Position numbers and translations under genes: made by a program. The notes under the pieces are model-generated. The model worked only from the letters and a program-made list of their open reading frames with translations. It was not told the origin of the DNA and searched no databases. Source: Sinomicrobium oceani (GTDB lineage: Bacteria; Bacteroidota; Bacteroidia; Flavobacteriales; Flavobacteriaceae). Taken from it: 64,000 bases of DNA. The DNA is taken from NCBI RefSeq assembly GCF_900119185.1, contig NZ_FPJE01000014.1, positions 107,996 to 171,995 of the forward strand, given 5' to 3'. Positions 1 to 8,203 of the stretch are shown here, piece after piece (the first letter of the stretch is position 1; every line of letters starts with the position of its first letter).

Positions 1-682
1 TATCAGTGGAGTCCGTGGGAATGTAATTAATTTTATTTTTATACCTGTTCATGTATTCGTAAGTAGAGGAATAGGAAATCTGCATTAAACCGAGTTGTTT
101 TAGTTTTTTGTCGTGCCTTACGGTTTCGCTGGCCATATCCAGTAAGAAGGCGATAAAACTTACACCTTCTTTATCTTTATATGCCTTATTTTTAAATAAT
201 TCCTTTGGTTTCACCAGGGAAGCCAGGCTTATGCTATCTTTAAAACCCTCCGGATGATAACCGAAGTCAGCGGCCAGTTTCATAAAATGTTCTTTTTGTT
301 GGCCCCCTAATTGCTGAAGATAATAATGGAGATAGGTGGTGACGAAAACAAGATTAACCGTATTTTCCAGTATTTTCTTCGTCCGTATGGCATCATCTTT
401 TTCGGTAATGAGTTCTTTAACCACGTTATTGGTAAAGGAATATACGGTACCTCCGGCATTTTCTACTTTGGTCAGAAATACATTTTGTATGGCCTTGATT
501 TTCAGTTCCTGTTGTTTTTCGGCTATAATTTCCATAATGAGTTGCGCATCGAGGGTGCCTTTACTGAAAGATAATCCATCCAGACCTACCTGTAGTGTAG
601 GGGCTTCATGCTCCAGGTCGTTTTGGGAATACATGCAGGTAACTGCGAGGAACATGGAAAAACAGCATAGCATTTTTTTCAT
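1..682 (-). CDS. Hypothetical exported protein, cut by window edge
   Basis: The reading frame begins at an ATG (complement of 680-682) and stays open to base 1, so the C-terminus is missing. The first 20 residues (Met, Lys-Lys, then a hydrophobic stretch ending in Tyr-Ser-Gln) look like a signal peptide. The rest is mostly helical and polar with many Lys and Glu, which suggests a soluble periplasmic or surface protein. I recognise no family. No gene on this strand is close upstream: the 275 bases to the next stop codon hold only a small hairpin near 827-842. Function unknown. Confidence 0.6.
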   Translation of the reverse strand, partial: MKKMLCCFSMFLAVTCMYSQNDLEHEAPTLQVGLDGLSFSKGTLDAQLIMEIIAEKQQELKIKAIQNVFLTKVENAGGTVYSFTNNVVKELITEKDDAIRTKKILENTVNLVFVTTYLHYYLQQLGGQQKEHFMKLAADFGYHPEGFKDSISLASLVKPKELFKNKAYKDKEGVSFIAFLLDMASETVRHDKKLKQLGLMQISYSSTYEYMNRYKNKINYIPTDSTD

Positions 683-957
683 AATTTTTTGGTTTGGTCG
701 GTTAATAAGGTTCAAATAAACAGGGAGTTGTCGTGCTGTTATGTGTTTAATAAACAGTGGTGTAGACAACTTTTTCTGATGGTGTTTATCAGTTGTAAGT
801 TTAGTGATAAAGTACCGATAAAAGTTACGGATTTTCGTAAAACAAAATGATCTTTATGTTAAGAAAAAACAAGAGACAGCCCGTAGACGAACATTTTTCT
901 CCAAATGAAGAAGGATGGGAGCGAAAAGTACATGTTGTTCGCCGGAAAAAAAACGGG

Positions 958-2469
958 TCAGATCATCGTTTTGGTGAGGCCTGCCTGGATACAGGACCAG
1001 AAATAGTTCCAGAACGATTTGGTCTTGTCCCGTTTTACTTCTTTGACATGTTTGGTCAGGCTTTCTCCTTTATTCCCTTTTTTAACGAAGATATTGGCTA
1101 CCCAGCTGAGAAATCCTTTTTTCTCTTTACCGTTCTTTTTAAGAACCTGTACTTCGAAATTTTCGTGATCGATCTGAAAATCACCCGCAGCCATATCGTT
1201 GTTTCCTCCGAAATTAAAATAAAGTTCGTTAACGGTACCTTCGGTCTTTACATTAAAGGCCGGGATAAAAAAGGAATTGATAGATTCCTCGGGAATATCA
1301 GAACTCTTCCCACGGATGCGGAAGTTATCGCGCTTGTCATTGATGCGGAATTGCCATTCCACACTGATTGGCGATTTTCCCATAAAGAGAGATCGTATGT
1401 CGATCTGCGTTTCCGGAAAATCATTCCGTTCGAGATCCGTATTGGTGATGTTTGTTATGGTAGCTTGGAGCTCACTAAAATAAACCTCTCCCGGATCCCT
1501 GTCTTTTTTTATGCGCTCCTGGTAATTGATATTGGTGTTTTTGAGTACGATACTGTCAATATTGAGCTCAATATCGAGATCCCGGAGCATTTTACTGTAC
1601 AGCGGTTTTTCCCGGAGATCGTCATTGACTGTCTTGTCCCGGTAGATATCAAAATCAATACCTTCGAATACTATTTTCGGGGCTTCGAACAACGGAAGTC
1701 GTCCCTGGATTTCCAATTGGTATTCCGGAATGCTCAGCGAATCGAGTTTCAGGCTCATCAGGTCTTTTTCGTAGGGAATGACGCGGATGTAGTCTTGCCG
1801 CGTATATTTGGGCAGAAGGTGCAGGTCGGTCACCCGGATCTCCTTATCGGTAATACGGAGGTCGGCAGCCTGTATTTCCTGCAATTCGTTCATATCGTAC
1901 CATAGCCCGGACAATTTCAGGGAAAAATCCTCATAAGTGGCTGGAACTTTTTGTCGCAGGGTTTGCTGATCGATACGGATGTGATGTACGTCAAGGTCAA
2001 ACAATGCCACTTTAAGGAGGTCTGCAGTATCTGCAGTATAAGTGAGCTGGCCTTCTTCTATAGCCAGGTGTTTTACACGGATCTCCTTGTCGAATGCAGA
2101 CTCCTGTTTTTTATTTTGTTCGTTATGTTTAGGAGCATCCTTTTTTTTGTGCAGTCGGCCCAGCGGCCTGCGAATGACGATATGGTCTACGGAAATCCGG
2201 TTGCTTACCAGGAAATTCCAGTAGCTGAACCCCTTTATTCCTACCTGCTCGGCCTGTACCTGTTGGTGTTGCTTGTGATATTCTATGGTATTAACTGTAA
2301 CATTCCCGCGCAACAGGGACAGGTTGAAATCCTGGTATTCAAGATGACCCCGGGCCACTTGTTCGTCCAGAAACTGTTCGATCTTGTTGTGGGCAATACT
2401 GTTTAAAATAAAATAGCCTCCTATGAGGATTGGGATGGCAACTGTGAGAATGATCAGTGTTTTTTTCAA
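958..2469 (-). CDS. AsmA-like / DUF748-type membrane-anchored protein
   Basis: 503 residues. An N-terminal membrane anchor (about residues 4-24) is followed by a long beta-rich body with repeated short segments of the 'direct link between periplasm and membrane' kind found in AsmA/DUF748 proteins. These large envelope proteins are thought to help move lipids or assemble the outer membrane; the specific role here is inferred from family resemblance only. The start is TTG (complement of 2467-2469): the anchor begins directly after it, and no ATG lies before residue 150 or so. A separate short gene for a PH-like protein lies just upstream on the same strand, 66 bases away, so the two may be cotranscribed. 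Confidence 0.7.
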   Translation of the reverse strand: MKKTLIILTVAIPILIGGYFILNSIAHNKIEQFLDEQVARGHLEYQDFNLSLLRGNVTVNTIEYHKQHQQVQAEQVGIKGFSYWNFLVSNRISVDHIVIRRPLGRLHKKKDAPKHNEQNKKQESAFDKEIRVKHLAIEEGQLTYTADTADLLKVALFDLDVHHIRIDQQTLRQKVPATYEDFSLKLSGLWYDMNELQEIQAADLRITDKEIRVTDLHLLPKYTRQDYIRVIPYEKDLMSLKLDSLSIPEYQLEIQGRLPLFEAPKIVFEGIDFDIYRDKTVNDDLREKPLYSKMLRDLDIELNIDSIVLKNTNINYQERIKKDRDPGEVYFSELQATITNITNTDLERNDFPETQIDIRSLFMGKSPISVEWQFRINDKRDNFRIRGKSSDIPEESINSFFIPAFNVKTEGTVNELYFNFGGNNDMAAGDFQIDHENFEVQVLKKNGKEKKGFLSWVANIFVKKGNKGESLTKHVKEVKRDKTKSFWNYFWSCIQAGLTKTMI

Positions 2470-2535
2470 GCAGAAGTACTTTTGTTTGTCACTAATTTAA
2501 TATTCTTTTCGATATAACGGGCGGTAAGCCACAGG

Positions 2536-2967
2536 TTATTTGGCCGTAACCTTTATATTTTCGTTCTGTCGGAGTATTTCCCGAAGAAAAGTTTCGTTGG
2601 TTTTCGGAGAGATATAGAGTTCCTGGTACAGACCGTATTTGATGATAAGTCCATTTCTTGCCGTAGCGGGTTTCAACCCGTTCCATAAGGTCCGGTCCCT
2701 CACAATTTCCCGGATTTCCGGTAACGGGATATGTCCCCTTAAGGGGCCGCTTTTGTAAGCGAGGACATTTCCGGAAAGTTCATAACGCGTACCGATGTAG
2801 ATCCACAATAAAAATCCCGAAGCCAGAAGCAGGAAAAAATCGATCCACACCCAGGCAAAAAGTGCGAGCCCTGTACGCAACCGGAACAGTACGGAAGTCA
2901 CAAAGGAGCCGCTTACGGCAAACACAAGAATCTTGAAGAAGAGATCTTTTCTACTGTCAAATTTCAT
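2536..2967 (-). CDS. PH-domain (YyaB/SunI-like) membrane protein
   Basis: 143 residues starting with ATG. Two membrane segments (about 11-30 and 34-56) form a hairpin, and a small cytoplasmic beta domain follows in which residues 62-125 resemble the bacterial PH fold (bPH/YyaB-like). A Gly-Pro-Leu turn and a strand pattern around 'IPLPEIREI' fit that family. Such proteins are common and mostly uncharacterised; one relative in Bacillus, SunI, gives immunity to a bacteriocin, but nothing here points to that role. It precedes the AsmA-like gene on the same strand. Confidence 0.65.
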   Translation of the reverse strand: MKFDSRKDLFFKILVFAVSGSFVTSVLFRLRTGLALFAWVWIDFFLLLASGFLLWIYIGTRYELSGNVLAYKSGPLRGHIPLPEIREIVRDRTLWNGLKPATARNGLIIKYGLYQELYISPKTNETFLREILRQNENIKVTAK

Positions 2968-3080
2968 AGTAGTAAGGGGATTGTACAGCCTAAAATTCGT
3001 GTTTTTATTGCGATATGCGACGGCATTTGGCAGATTTTAACAATCGGTGTAGTCGGGATCGCCCCGATCAACGGGCCCTG

Positions 3081-3959
3081 TTACCTGCCCAATGCTGCCG
3101 GAGGTGTAGGAAATCCGCTTTGTTGAAATTCGGGATAGGCAAATTTATTTACGATGGTAGAATCCTGTTGTAAGCCAGCCGATTTATAGATTTCCATGAG
3201 ATTGCGGAATAATATCCGTAAGGCTACGGGTTCTTTATCAAAACCGTATACATTGGTCTCGTACGTAGTGTCGGCAGTCTGTATCTTTATTCTACAGGCC
3301 TGGTCATCTGTCCACCGGGCTTTGTATTCCTTACTTAGTTTTTCCAGGTCGGTATTATGGATATTATCTTTGATCTTTTGCCATGCTGCAGTGGGAATCT
3401 TCCCGGAAAATAACCCTTTTTTGGTCGTATAGCGTATGCCGTCGAACAGCATGTTTCCGTCGCTGTCGATTTCCATGTACATCGAAGGACATGCCCCGAA
3501 ACAGGGACCGCTATAGAAGCCTATTCTTTGAATGGCCAGGTCGTTTTTAGGAGTTATCTTTTTAAGAAGTATCGGGTCTGTTCCGTTTTCGGGGGTTCCG
3601 AAAGTCCCGATAGTATTTTCCCCGACAGGGATGAGAGTCAGGTTATTATGATCGAGCCTGAGTATGCGAAACCGGTAATTTTTTTCCGGGGCGGTGCTGT
3701 TGTGGTCCCGCACCGTATGGTGGAAGATGTCGAGAGTATCGTCATGTATGGTAAATGCAGACTGAATTCCGGAAGGATAAGCGAAAGAACACAATGAGTC
3801 CCGGAAAGAGAAAATATAAAACTGTTTGTTGGCATCGTTTTTCACGAAATCGGTCACCCAGTCACCCTGGATATCATTTTGATATTTTTCGTTTGCTTTA
3901 CGCGGAGTACACGAAAGGAGTATCGCGCACAATATCAGGGGTGAAAGTACTATTTTCAT
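3081..3959 (-). CDS. DUF6438-type lipoprotein
   Basis: 292 residues. The start at the ATG (complement of 3957-3959) is preferred over an in-frame TTG four codons upstream, because it places a clean lipoprotein signal at the N-terminus with a lipobox ending at Cys17 (Leu-Leu-Ser-Cys). The N-terminal third resembles a lipocalin-like 'does it differ from normal' domain. The middle contains a run typical of DUF6438 (Tyr-Ser-Gly-Pro-Cys-Phe-Gly-Ala-Cys-Pro) with two cysteines spaced by three residues, conserved in that family. The function is unknown; it is predicted to sit on the periplasmic side of a membrane. Confidence 0.75.
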   Translation of the reverse strand: MKIVLSPLILCAILLSCTPRKANEKYQNDIQGDWVTDFVKNDANKQFYIFSFRDSLCSFAYPSGIQSAFTIHDDTLDIFHHTVRDHNSTAPEKNYRFRILRLDHNNLTLIPVGENTIGTFGTPENGTDPILLKKITPKNDLAIQRIGFYSGPCFGACPSMYMEIDSDGNMLFDGIRYTTKKGLFSGKIPTAAWQKIKDNIHNTDLEKLSKEYKARWTDDQACRIKIQTADTTYETNVYGFDKEPVALRILFRNLMEIYKSAGLQQDSTIVNKFAYPEFQQSGFPTPPAALGR

Positions 3960-4016
3960 GACGTGGATCAAGTGTTTAGCCTACTAAGATACCTCAAAAT
4001 TTATGACAAGACAAGA

Positions 4017-4041
4017 AAAGGCCCCGTAATGAAGGGCCTTT
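4017..4041 (-). terminator. Intrinsic terminator after the M48 protease gene
   Basis: AAAGGCCC (4017-4024) pairs with GGGCCTTT (4034-4041) around a 9-base loop. On the minus strand the stem is followed by a T-rich tract. It lies 65 bases past the stop codon of the protease gene. Confidence 0.65.
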
Positions 4042-4105
4042 CCGGATGCTATTGTCAGAAGCCGTAAGAAAGCACAGTGCTTCCGTATCGGTTGTTAATA
4101 TCACA

Positions 4106-4894
4106 TTATTCCGGACGTTTGAAACCGTCTTTTTCTGCTTTTTGGGCCGAAGCTTTTATTCTTTTTTCCGTATCGGGGTGTGAAGAAAAGAGTTGAGCCC
4201 CCTTTTTCTTTTCTGTGTTGTCGCCCGAGGTGGCCAGCAGTTTTTCAAAAGCCATAGCCATGTACCAGGGATTGACGTCATTATCTTTTAGGAACTTGTA
4301 CCCGTACTCGTCCGCTTTGCTTTCCTGTTTTCTCGAAAATGCCGAGTTGGCCACTGCCTCACTGAGGTCTCCCAGTTGCGAATCGCTTAGAGTTGCCGCT
4401 GCACCTCCCTGCGAGGAAACACCGTCTTTGAGAGCCGATGTCAGTAGGGCAGTCCTGAACGCATCTTTGGAATCGGTATTTTTCACGTGTCCGATCTCAT
4501 GTCCTATAACGCCCAGCACTTCTTCGTCGGACATGTTATCCATAAGGCCGGCACAAACACGTACACTACCATCGGCGCAGGCAAAGGCATTGATATCGCG
4601 GACCAGATATACCTTGAAGTTGAGATCGAGCCCGTCGTAGCTGTTCAGCCCGGCAGTGAGTTTTTCCAGACGTTGTGCCAAAACATCTTCGGGTGGAGCT
4701 ACAGGGTTATTCTCGTCCATCCATTGTATGTATTCTTTGGTATAGGCTATGACTTCTGAATCGCTCAGTGTTACGGCTTTTACAGCTTTCGAGCCCGATT
4801 CCAGTGCTTTTTTATTCAGTTTGATCTGTGCTCCGGCATAAAAGAATGTCCCGAAGGCGAAGATCCCGGTAATTCCCAGACGTAATAATTTCAT
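4106..4894 (-). CDS. M48-family metalloprotease, exported
   Basis: 262 residues from the ATG at 4894. An earlier in-frame start would add 35 unlikely residues before the signal peptide, and a TAnnTTTG promoter element lies only 28 bases upstream of this ATG. Residues 1-22 are a signal peptide ending Ala-Gly-Ala-Gln. The zinc site is His-Glu-Ile-Gly-His at 132-136, and the third ligand is probably Glu191 in Glu-Ser-Lys-Ala-Asp. This is the short periplasmic type of M48 peptidase (related to BepA/LoiP), probably acting on misfolded outer-membrane proteins; that substrate is inferred. It lies 145 bases after argH on the same strand but has its own promoter and terminator. Confidence 0.9.
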   Translation of the reverse strand: MKLLRLGITGIFAFGTFFYAGAQIKLNKKALESGSKAVKAVTLSDSEVIAYTKEYIQWMDENNPVAPPEDVLAQRLEKLTAGLNSYDGLDLNFKVYLVRDINAFACADGSVRVCAGLMDNMSDEEVLGVIGHEIGHVKNTDSKDAFRTALLTSALKDGVSSQGGAAATLSDSQLGDLSEAVANSAFSRKQESKADEYGYKFLKDNDVNPWYMAMAFEKLLATSGDNTEKKKGAQLFSSHPDTEKRIKASAQKAEKDGFKRPE

Positions 4895-4921
4895 CGTTTT
4901 CTGTTTTTTGAAGTTACCCGA

Positions 4922-4929
4922 CAAAATTA
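4922..4929 (-). promoter_or_regulatory. Promoter -7 element for the M48 protease gene
   Basis: The plus-strand CAAAATTA reads TAATTTTG on the minus strand and matches the Bacteroidota -7 consensus TAnnTTTG. It is 28 bases from the chosen ATG. No clear -33 TTG is visible. Confidence 0.5.
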
Positions 4930-5039
4930 AGGTAGTAGGGGGATAGGGATTATCCCGAAAAACCGGGATTTTAACCTTTGAATAACTACCCGCTATCAAC
5001 TACGAACTAACCAACCATTCCCCCCATAAATCAAGATAA

Positions 5040-6320
5040 TCACCCCAATTTTTCCATCTTTTTCCGGATCTCATCGAGGCAGAGGTTGCCGAAGCTGCCT
5101 TCGTGGGTATGTTTTATATCTCTTTTCGGAGTAAAGGTTCCTGCGGCGATATCCATCCCCATTTTCTTATAGGCGTCGCGGAAAGGCATTCCGGATTGTA
5201 CGAGTTCGTTGAGGGTATCTACACTAAAGAGGTAGTCGTATTTCGGATCTTCGAGAATTCCGTCATTGACCCGGATGTCTTTGAGGGTAAAGGCAGCCAT
5301 TTCCAGGCAGGCTTTCAGGTCTTGTATAGCCGGGATGATAACTTCCTTAACCAGCTGGAGGTCCCTGTGATATCCGCTTGGCAGGTTATTGATGATCAGG
5401 GTGAGCTGATTGGGCACTGCCTGTATCTTATTACATTTTCCACGGATAAGCTCAAATACATCGGGGTTCTTTTTATGTGGCATAATACTGCTCCCGGTAG
5501 TGAGTTCGTCAGGGAAAGTGATAAAATCGAAATTCTGACTCATATACAGGCATACGTCCATGGCCATTTTGGATAGCGTCGCAGCTATGCCTGCCAATCC
5601 GAATGCGGTGCTTTTTTCTACTTTACCCCGTCCCATCTGTGCGGCAACCACGTTGTATTTCATAGTCTCGAACCCGAGTGCTTCTGTGGTGAAGGTGCGG
5701 TCTATGGGGAACGAACTTCCGTATCCTGCGGCGCTCCCGAGCGGATTCTGGTCGGCAACCTTATAGGCAGCATCGATAAAATACAGGTCGTCAATAAGAC
5801 TTTCGGCATAAGCAGAAAACCAAAGTCCGAAAGATGAGGGCATGGCAATCTGTAAATGGGTGTATCCCGGCAGCAGGACCCCACGGTATTTTGCGGCCAG
5901 TTCCATCAAGAGATCAAAAAGCGCCCTGGTCTGTGTTTTTATTTCTCCAAGCTCATTTTTCAGGTAGAGATGCATGGCTACCAGCACCTGGTCGTTCCGT
6001 GAGCGGGCGGTATGGATCTTTTTACCCGTATCTCCGAGTTTCTGGATAAGCAGGTACTCTATTTTGGAGTGCATGTCCTCAAAGCCGTCTTCTATGGTAA
6101 AATTACCGGCTTCGATATCCATTCCTATACGGTCCAGTTCTTCTGTTAGTTGCACGGTTTCTTCGGGTGTCAGCAAACCGATCTTTCCCAGCATTTTCGC
6201 ATGGGCGGTAGAGGCCATGACATCATATTTGGCCAGAACCAGGTCGAGTTCGCGGTCGTTACCTACGGTAAAATGATCTATTTTTTTATCAGTGCTAAAG
6301 CCTTTGTCCCAGAGTTTCAT
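5040..6320 (-). CDS. argH: Argininosuccinate lyase
   Basis: 426 residues. It splits argininosuccinate into arginine and fumarate, the last step of arginine synthesis. The fumarase/aspartase signature Gly-Ser-Ser-Ile-Met-Pro-His-Lys-Lys-Asn-Pro is present, and the opening Lys-Leu-Trp-Asp-Lys-Gly-Phe is typical of ArgH in this group, where the protein is somewhat shorter than the E. coli enzyme. It is the last gene of the arginine operon. Unlike its siblings, which are 12-122 bases apart, it is separated from argE' by about 700 bases that hold a broken four-helix-bundle gene between inverted repeats, so its transcription may be altered. Confidence 0.97.
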   Translation of the reverse strand: MKLWDKGFSTDKKIDHFTVGNDRELDLVLAKYDVMASTAHAKMLGKIGLLTPEETVQLTEELDRIGMDIEAGNFTIEDGFEDMHSKIEYLLIQKLGDTGKKIHTARSRNDQVLVAMHLYLKNELGEIKTQTRALFDLLMELAAKYRGVLLPGYTHLQIAMPSSFGLWFSAYAESLIDDLYFIDAAYKVADQNPLGSAAGYGSSFPIDRTFTTEALGFETMKYNVVAAQMGRGKVEKSTAFGLAGIAATLSKMAMDVCLYMSQNFDFITFPDELTTGSSIMPHKKNPDVFELIRGKCNKIQAVPNQLTLIINNLPSGYHRDLQLVKEVIIPAIQDLKACLEMAAFTLKDIRVNDGILEDPKYDYLFSVDTLNELVQSGMPFRDAYKKMGMDIAAGTFTPKRDIKHTHEGSFGNLCLDEIRKKMEKLG

Positions 6321-6344
6321 TGTTTGTTGGTTTATGAGTTTTTT

Positions 6345-6370
6345 AGTTCTGAGTTGATGAGTTCTGAGTT
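6345..6370 (+). repeat. Left inverted repeat of a small cassette
   Basis: A 26-base sequence built from repeats of GAGTT. It matches, in inverted orientation, the sequence at 7000-7025 with three differences, all T for G. Shorter GAGTT-like units continue on both sides (from about 6335). It lies 25 bases upstream of argH. Confidence 0.7.
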
Positions 6371-6416
6371 TTTTATATTTTACATTCTTTAACTTTGAGT
6401 CTCATCAAAATCTCAA

Positions 6417-6793
6417 CTACTTCTGTTTTTTCTTTTTCAAATAGTTTTTATATGAAGTTATCATTTTACATAACTCCGTAACGTTTGCACGGTTTTGTTC
6501 ATCTGTTTCCGGAGAAATATATCCGCGCCGTCTTGATTTGGTGCTGCACACCACACATTCATTAGCACTATCCCAAGCAATTTGTAAATAACGGTTAAAA
6601 CTTGCTGCTGACCCGGATGATCCTTCTGCAATATTATTGGCAACCGAATCAGCAGCCCGGATAAACTGGGATGCTAATCGATATATTTCATATTTTGGGA
6701 AATTATTAATCTGCGCATTTATTTCATCTGCAAAGTTCCAAGCTTTTGATACATGGTCAGTTCTTCAAACTTAAAGTGGTATTTACTTTTCAT
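6417..6793 (-). pseudogene. Four-helix-bundle protein (23S rRNA IVS family), frameshifted
   Basis: The first part, from the ATG at 6793, reads Met-Lys-Ser-Lys-Tyr-His-Phe-Lys-Phe-Glu-Glu-Leu-Thr-Met-Tyr-Gln-Lys and then hits a stop within about 8 codons. Reading on in a frame shifted by one base near 6740-6745 gives Ala-Trp-Asn-Phe-Ala-Asp-Glu, then the family core Phe-Ile-Arg-Ala-Ala-Asp-Ser-Val-Ala-Asn-Asn-Ile-Ala-Glu-Gly-Ser, and on to a Lys-rich end and a TAG at 6417. The break sits in a run of A's and is explained by loss of one A. Restored, the protein would be about 125 residues, normal for the family found in 23S rRNA intervening sequences and as solitary genes. A sequencing error in the A run is the main alternative. 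The gene sits inside the arginine operon on the same strand. Confidence 0.85.
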
Positions 6794-6999
6794 AGTGTTG
6801 AGGGTTGTGTTAATTTATTTTAAAGCCTTAAAAATAACACATCCTCTGGTTTTTTATTTGATGAACTCTGAATTAATAGTTTTTGGTTTTGACTCACTAA
6901 GTGAGATTTATGCTCAGGTGCTTGTATCGGAAATGAATTGAAAGTCCATTTCCTTTGAAAGTCTCGTAAGCTTACCACGAGGTAACCGCCAAATTCCTC

Positions 7000-7025
7000 A
7001 ACTCCGAACTCCTCAACTCCGAACT
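7000..7025 (-). repeat. Right inverted repeat of a small cassette
   Basis: Inverted counterpart of 6345-6370 (23 of 26 bases the same after reverse complement). Further GAGTT units continue from about 6991 to 7040, reaching the stop codon of argE'. The pair encloses the four-helix-bundle pseudogene and about 200 bases (6794-6990) in which I see no gene, only a short CTCACT/AGTGAG hairpin at 6893-6905. Confidence 0.7.
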
Positions 7026-7038
7026 CCCCAACTCAAAA

Positions 7039-8100
7039 CTATAACACTCCCTCCAACAACTCAACATACAACTTGACCCCCTCCTCAATCTCCCTCACAT
7101 AAATAAACTCATCTGCGGAGTGTGACCTTGTCGAATCTCCCGGTCCCAGTTTGAGGGAAGGACAGGTGAGTACGGCCTGGTCCGAAAGGGTGGGGGAGCC
7201 GTATGTTTCCCTGCCCAGTGCAATTCCGGCCTGTACCAGGGGATGTGTTTTGGGGATAGAAGAGGAGTTCAGGCGCAGCGAGCGCGGTATAATCTCGTCG
7301 CAGGGCGACGAAGCCCGTAGCAGGTCTGTGATTTCCTGGTTGGTATAGCGGTCGTTGACCCGGACATCGATAACCAGGCTGGTCTCTGCAGGGACTACGT
7401 TGTGCTGTTTACCGGCATTGATCTGGGTTACGGTCATTTTTACCTCTCCCAGTACTTCCGATACTTTTTCGAAACGGTAGTCGCGGAACCATTCCAGTAC
7501 ACGGATCGTATTGTATATAGCATTGTTATCGTTGGGATGTGCGGCGTGGCTCGGTGTACCTTTTACCGTGGCATCGAATACGACCAGTCCTTTTTCGGCT
7601 ATGGCCAGCTGCATCAGTGTAGGTTCACCCACAATGGCAACATCGATGTGCGGCAATACCGGGATCATGCTGTTGAGGCCTTTGTCTCCGGAGCTTTCTT
7701 CTTCTGCCGAAGCAACTATAATAAGGTTGTATTTGAGATCCGGCTTGTCGTAGAACCAGGCGAACGTGGCGAGGAGCGACACCAGACAGCCCCCGGCGTC
7801 ATTGCTTCCCAGTCCATAGAGTTTTCCGTCTTCGATATGGGCATCGAAAGGATCTTTGGTATAGGCGCTGTTGGGCCTTACGGTGTCGTGATGCGAGTTG
7901 AGGAGCAGCGTGGGTTTATCTGCGTCGAAATATTTATTGAAGGCATATACGTTGTTATCCTTTCGTTTGAAGGGAATATGGTGTACTTGCAGCCAGTTTT
8001 CGATATGTGCAGCGGTTTTGTCTTCTTCCGAGGAGAAAGAAGGCGTGCCGATGAGTTGTTTTAACAGCGCTATGGCCGATGGTGTGAGTTGGTCCGTCAT
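7039..8100 (-). CDS. argE: N-acyl-citrulline/ornithine deacylase, M20 family (ArgE-type)
   Basis: 353 residues from the ATG at 8100; an ATG 13 codons earlier adds only a basic, poorly fitting extension. M20 zinc peptidase fold: His70 and Asp72 in Ser-His-His-Asp-Thr, bridging Asp101 in Ser-Asn-Asp-Ala-Gly-Gly, and the catalytic Glu-Glu near 133-135 before Ser-Ser-Gly. Because the neighbouring carbamoyltransferase is the ArgF' type that acts on N-acylated ornithine, the expected substrate is N-acetyl- or N-succinyl-citrulline rather than acetylornithine; this is inferred from operon content. It follows argB by 103 bases. Confidence 0.88.
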   Translation of the reverse strand: MTDQLTPSAIALLKQLIGTPSFSSEEDKTAAHIENWLQVHHIPFKRKDNNVYAFNKYFDADKPTLLLNSHHDTVRPNSAYTKDPFDAHIEDGKLYGLGSNDAGGCLVSLLATFAWFYDKPDLKYNLIIVASAEEESSGDKGLNSMIPVLPHIDVAIVGEPTLMQLAIAEKGLVVFDATVKGTPSHAAHPNDNNAIYNTIRVLEWFRDYRFEKVSEVLGEVKMTVTQINAGKQHNVVPAETSLVIDVRVNDRYTNQEITDLLRASSPCDEIIPRSLRLNSSSIPKTHPLVQAGIALGRETYGSPTLSDQAVLTCPSLKLGPGDSTRSHSADEFIYVREIEEGVKLYVELLEGVL

Positions 8101-8203
8101 TGTATTTTTATTTTTACAGCGATTTTTAAATGTTGTCATCCGGGCAGGACGGAGACCTGTGATCCTGTTTTCCCGTATGGGGCCGTAGCCCGGTTTTATG
8201 ATA

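Noticed and set aside
847..1905. A 352-codon open frame on the plus strand
   Set aside because: It is fully antisense to the AsmA-like gene, shows no domain, and its codon pattern mirrors the gene on the other strand.
6753..6941. A 62-codon open frame upstream of the four-helix-bundle gene
   Set aside because: It starts on the opposite strand within the pseudogene and runs into A/T-rich DNA; no protein features.
6335..7040. GAGTT repeats as a CRISPR array
   Set aside because: Repeats are short, irregular and in opposite orientation at the two ends, with no regular spacers and no cas genes.
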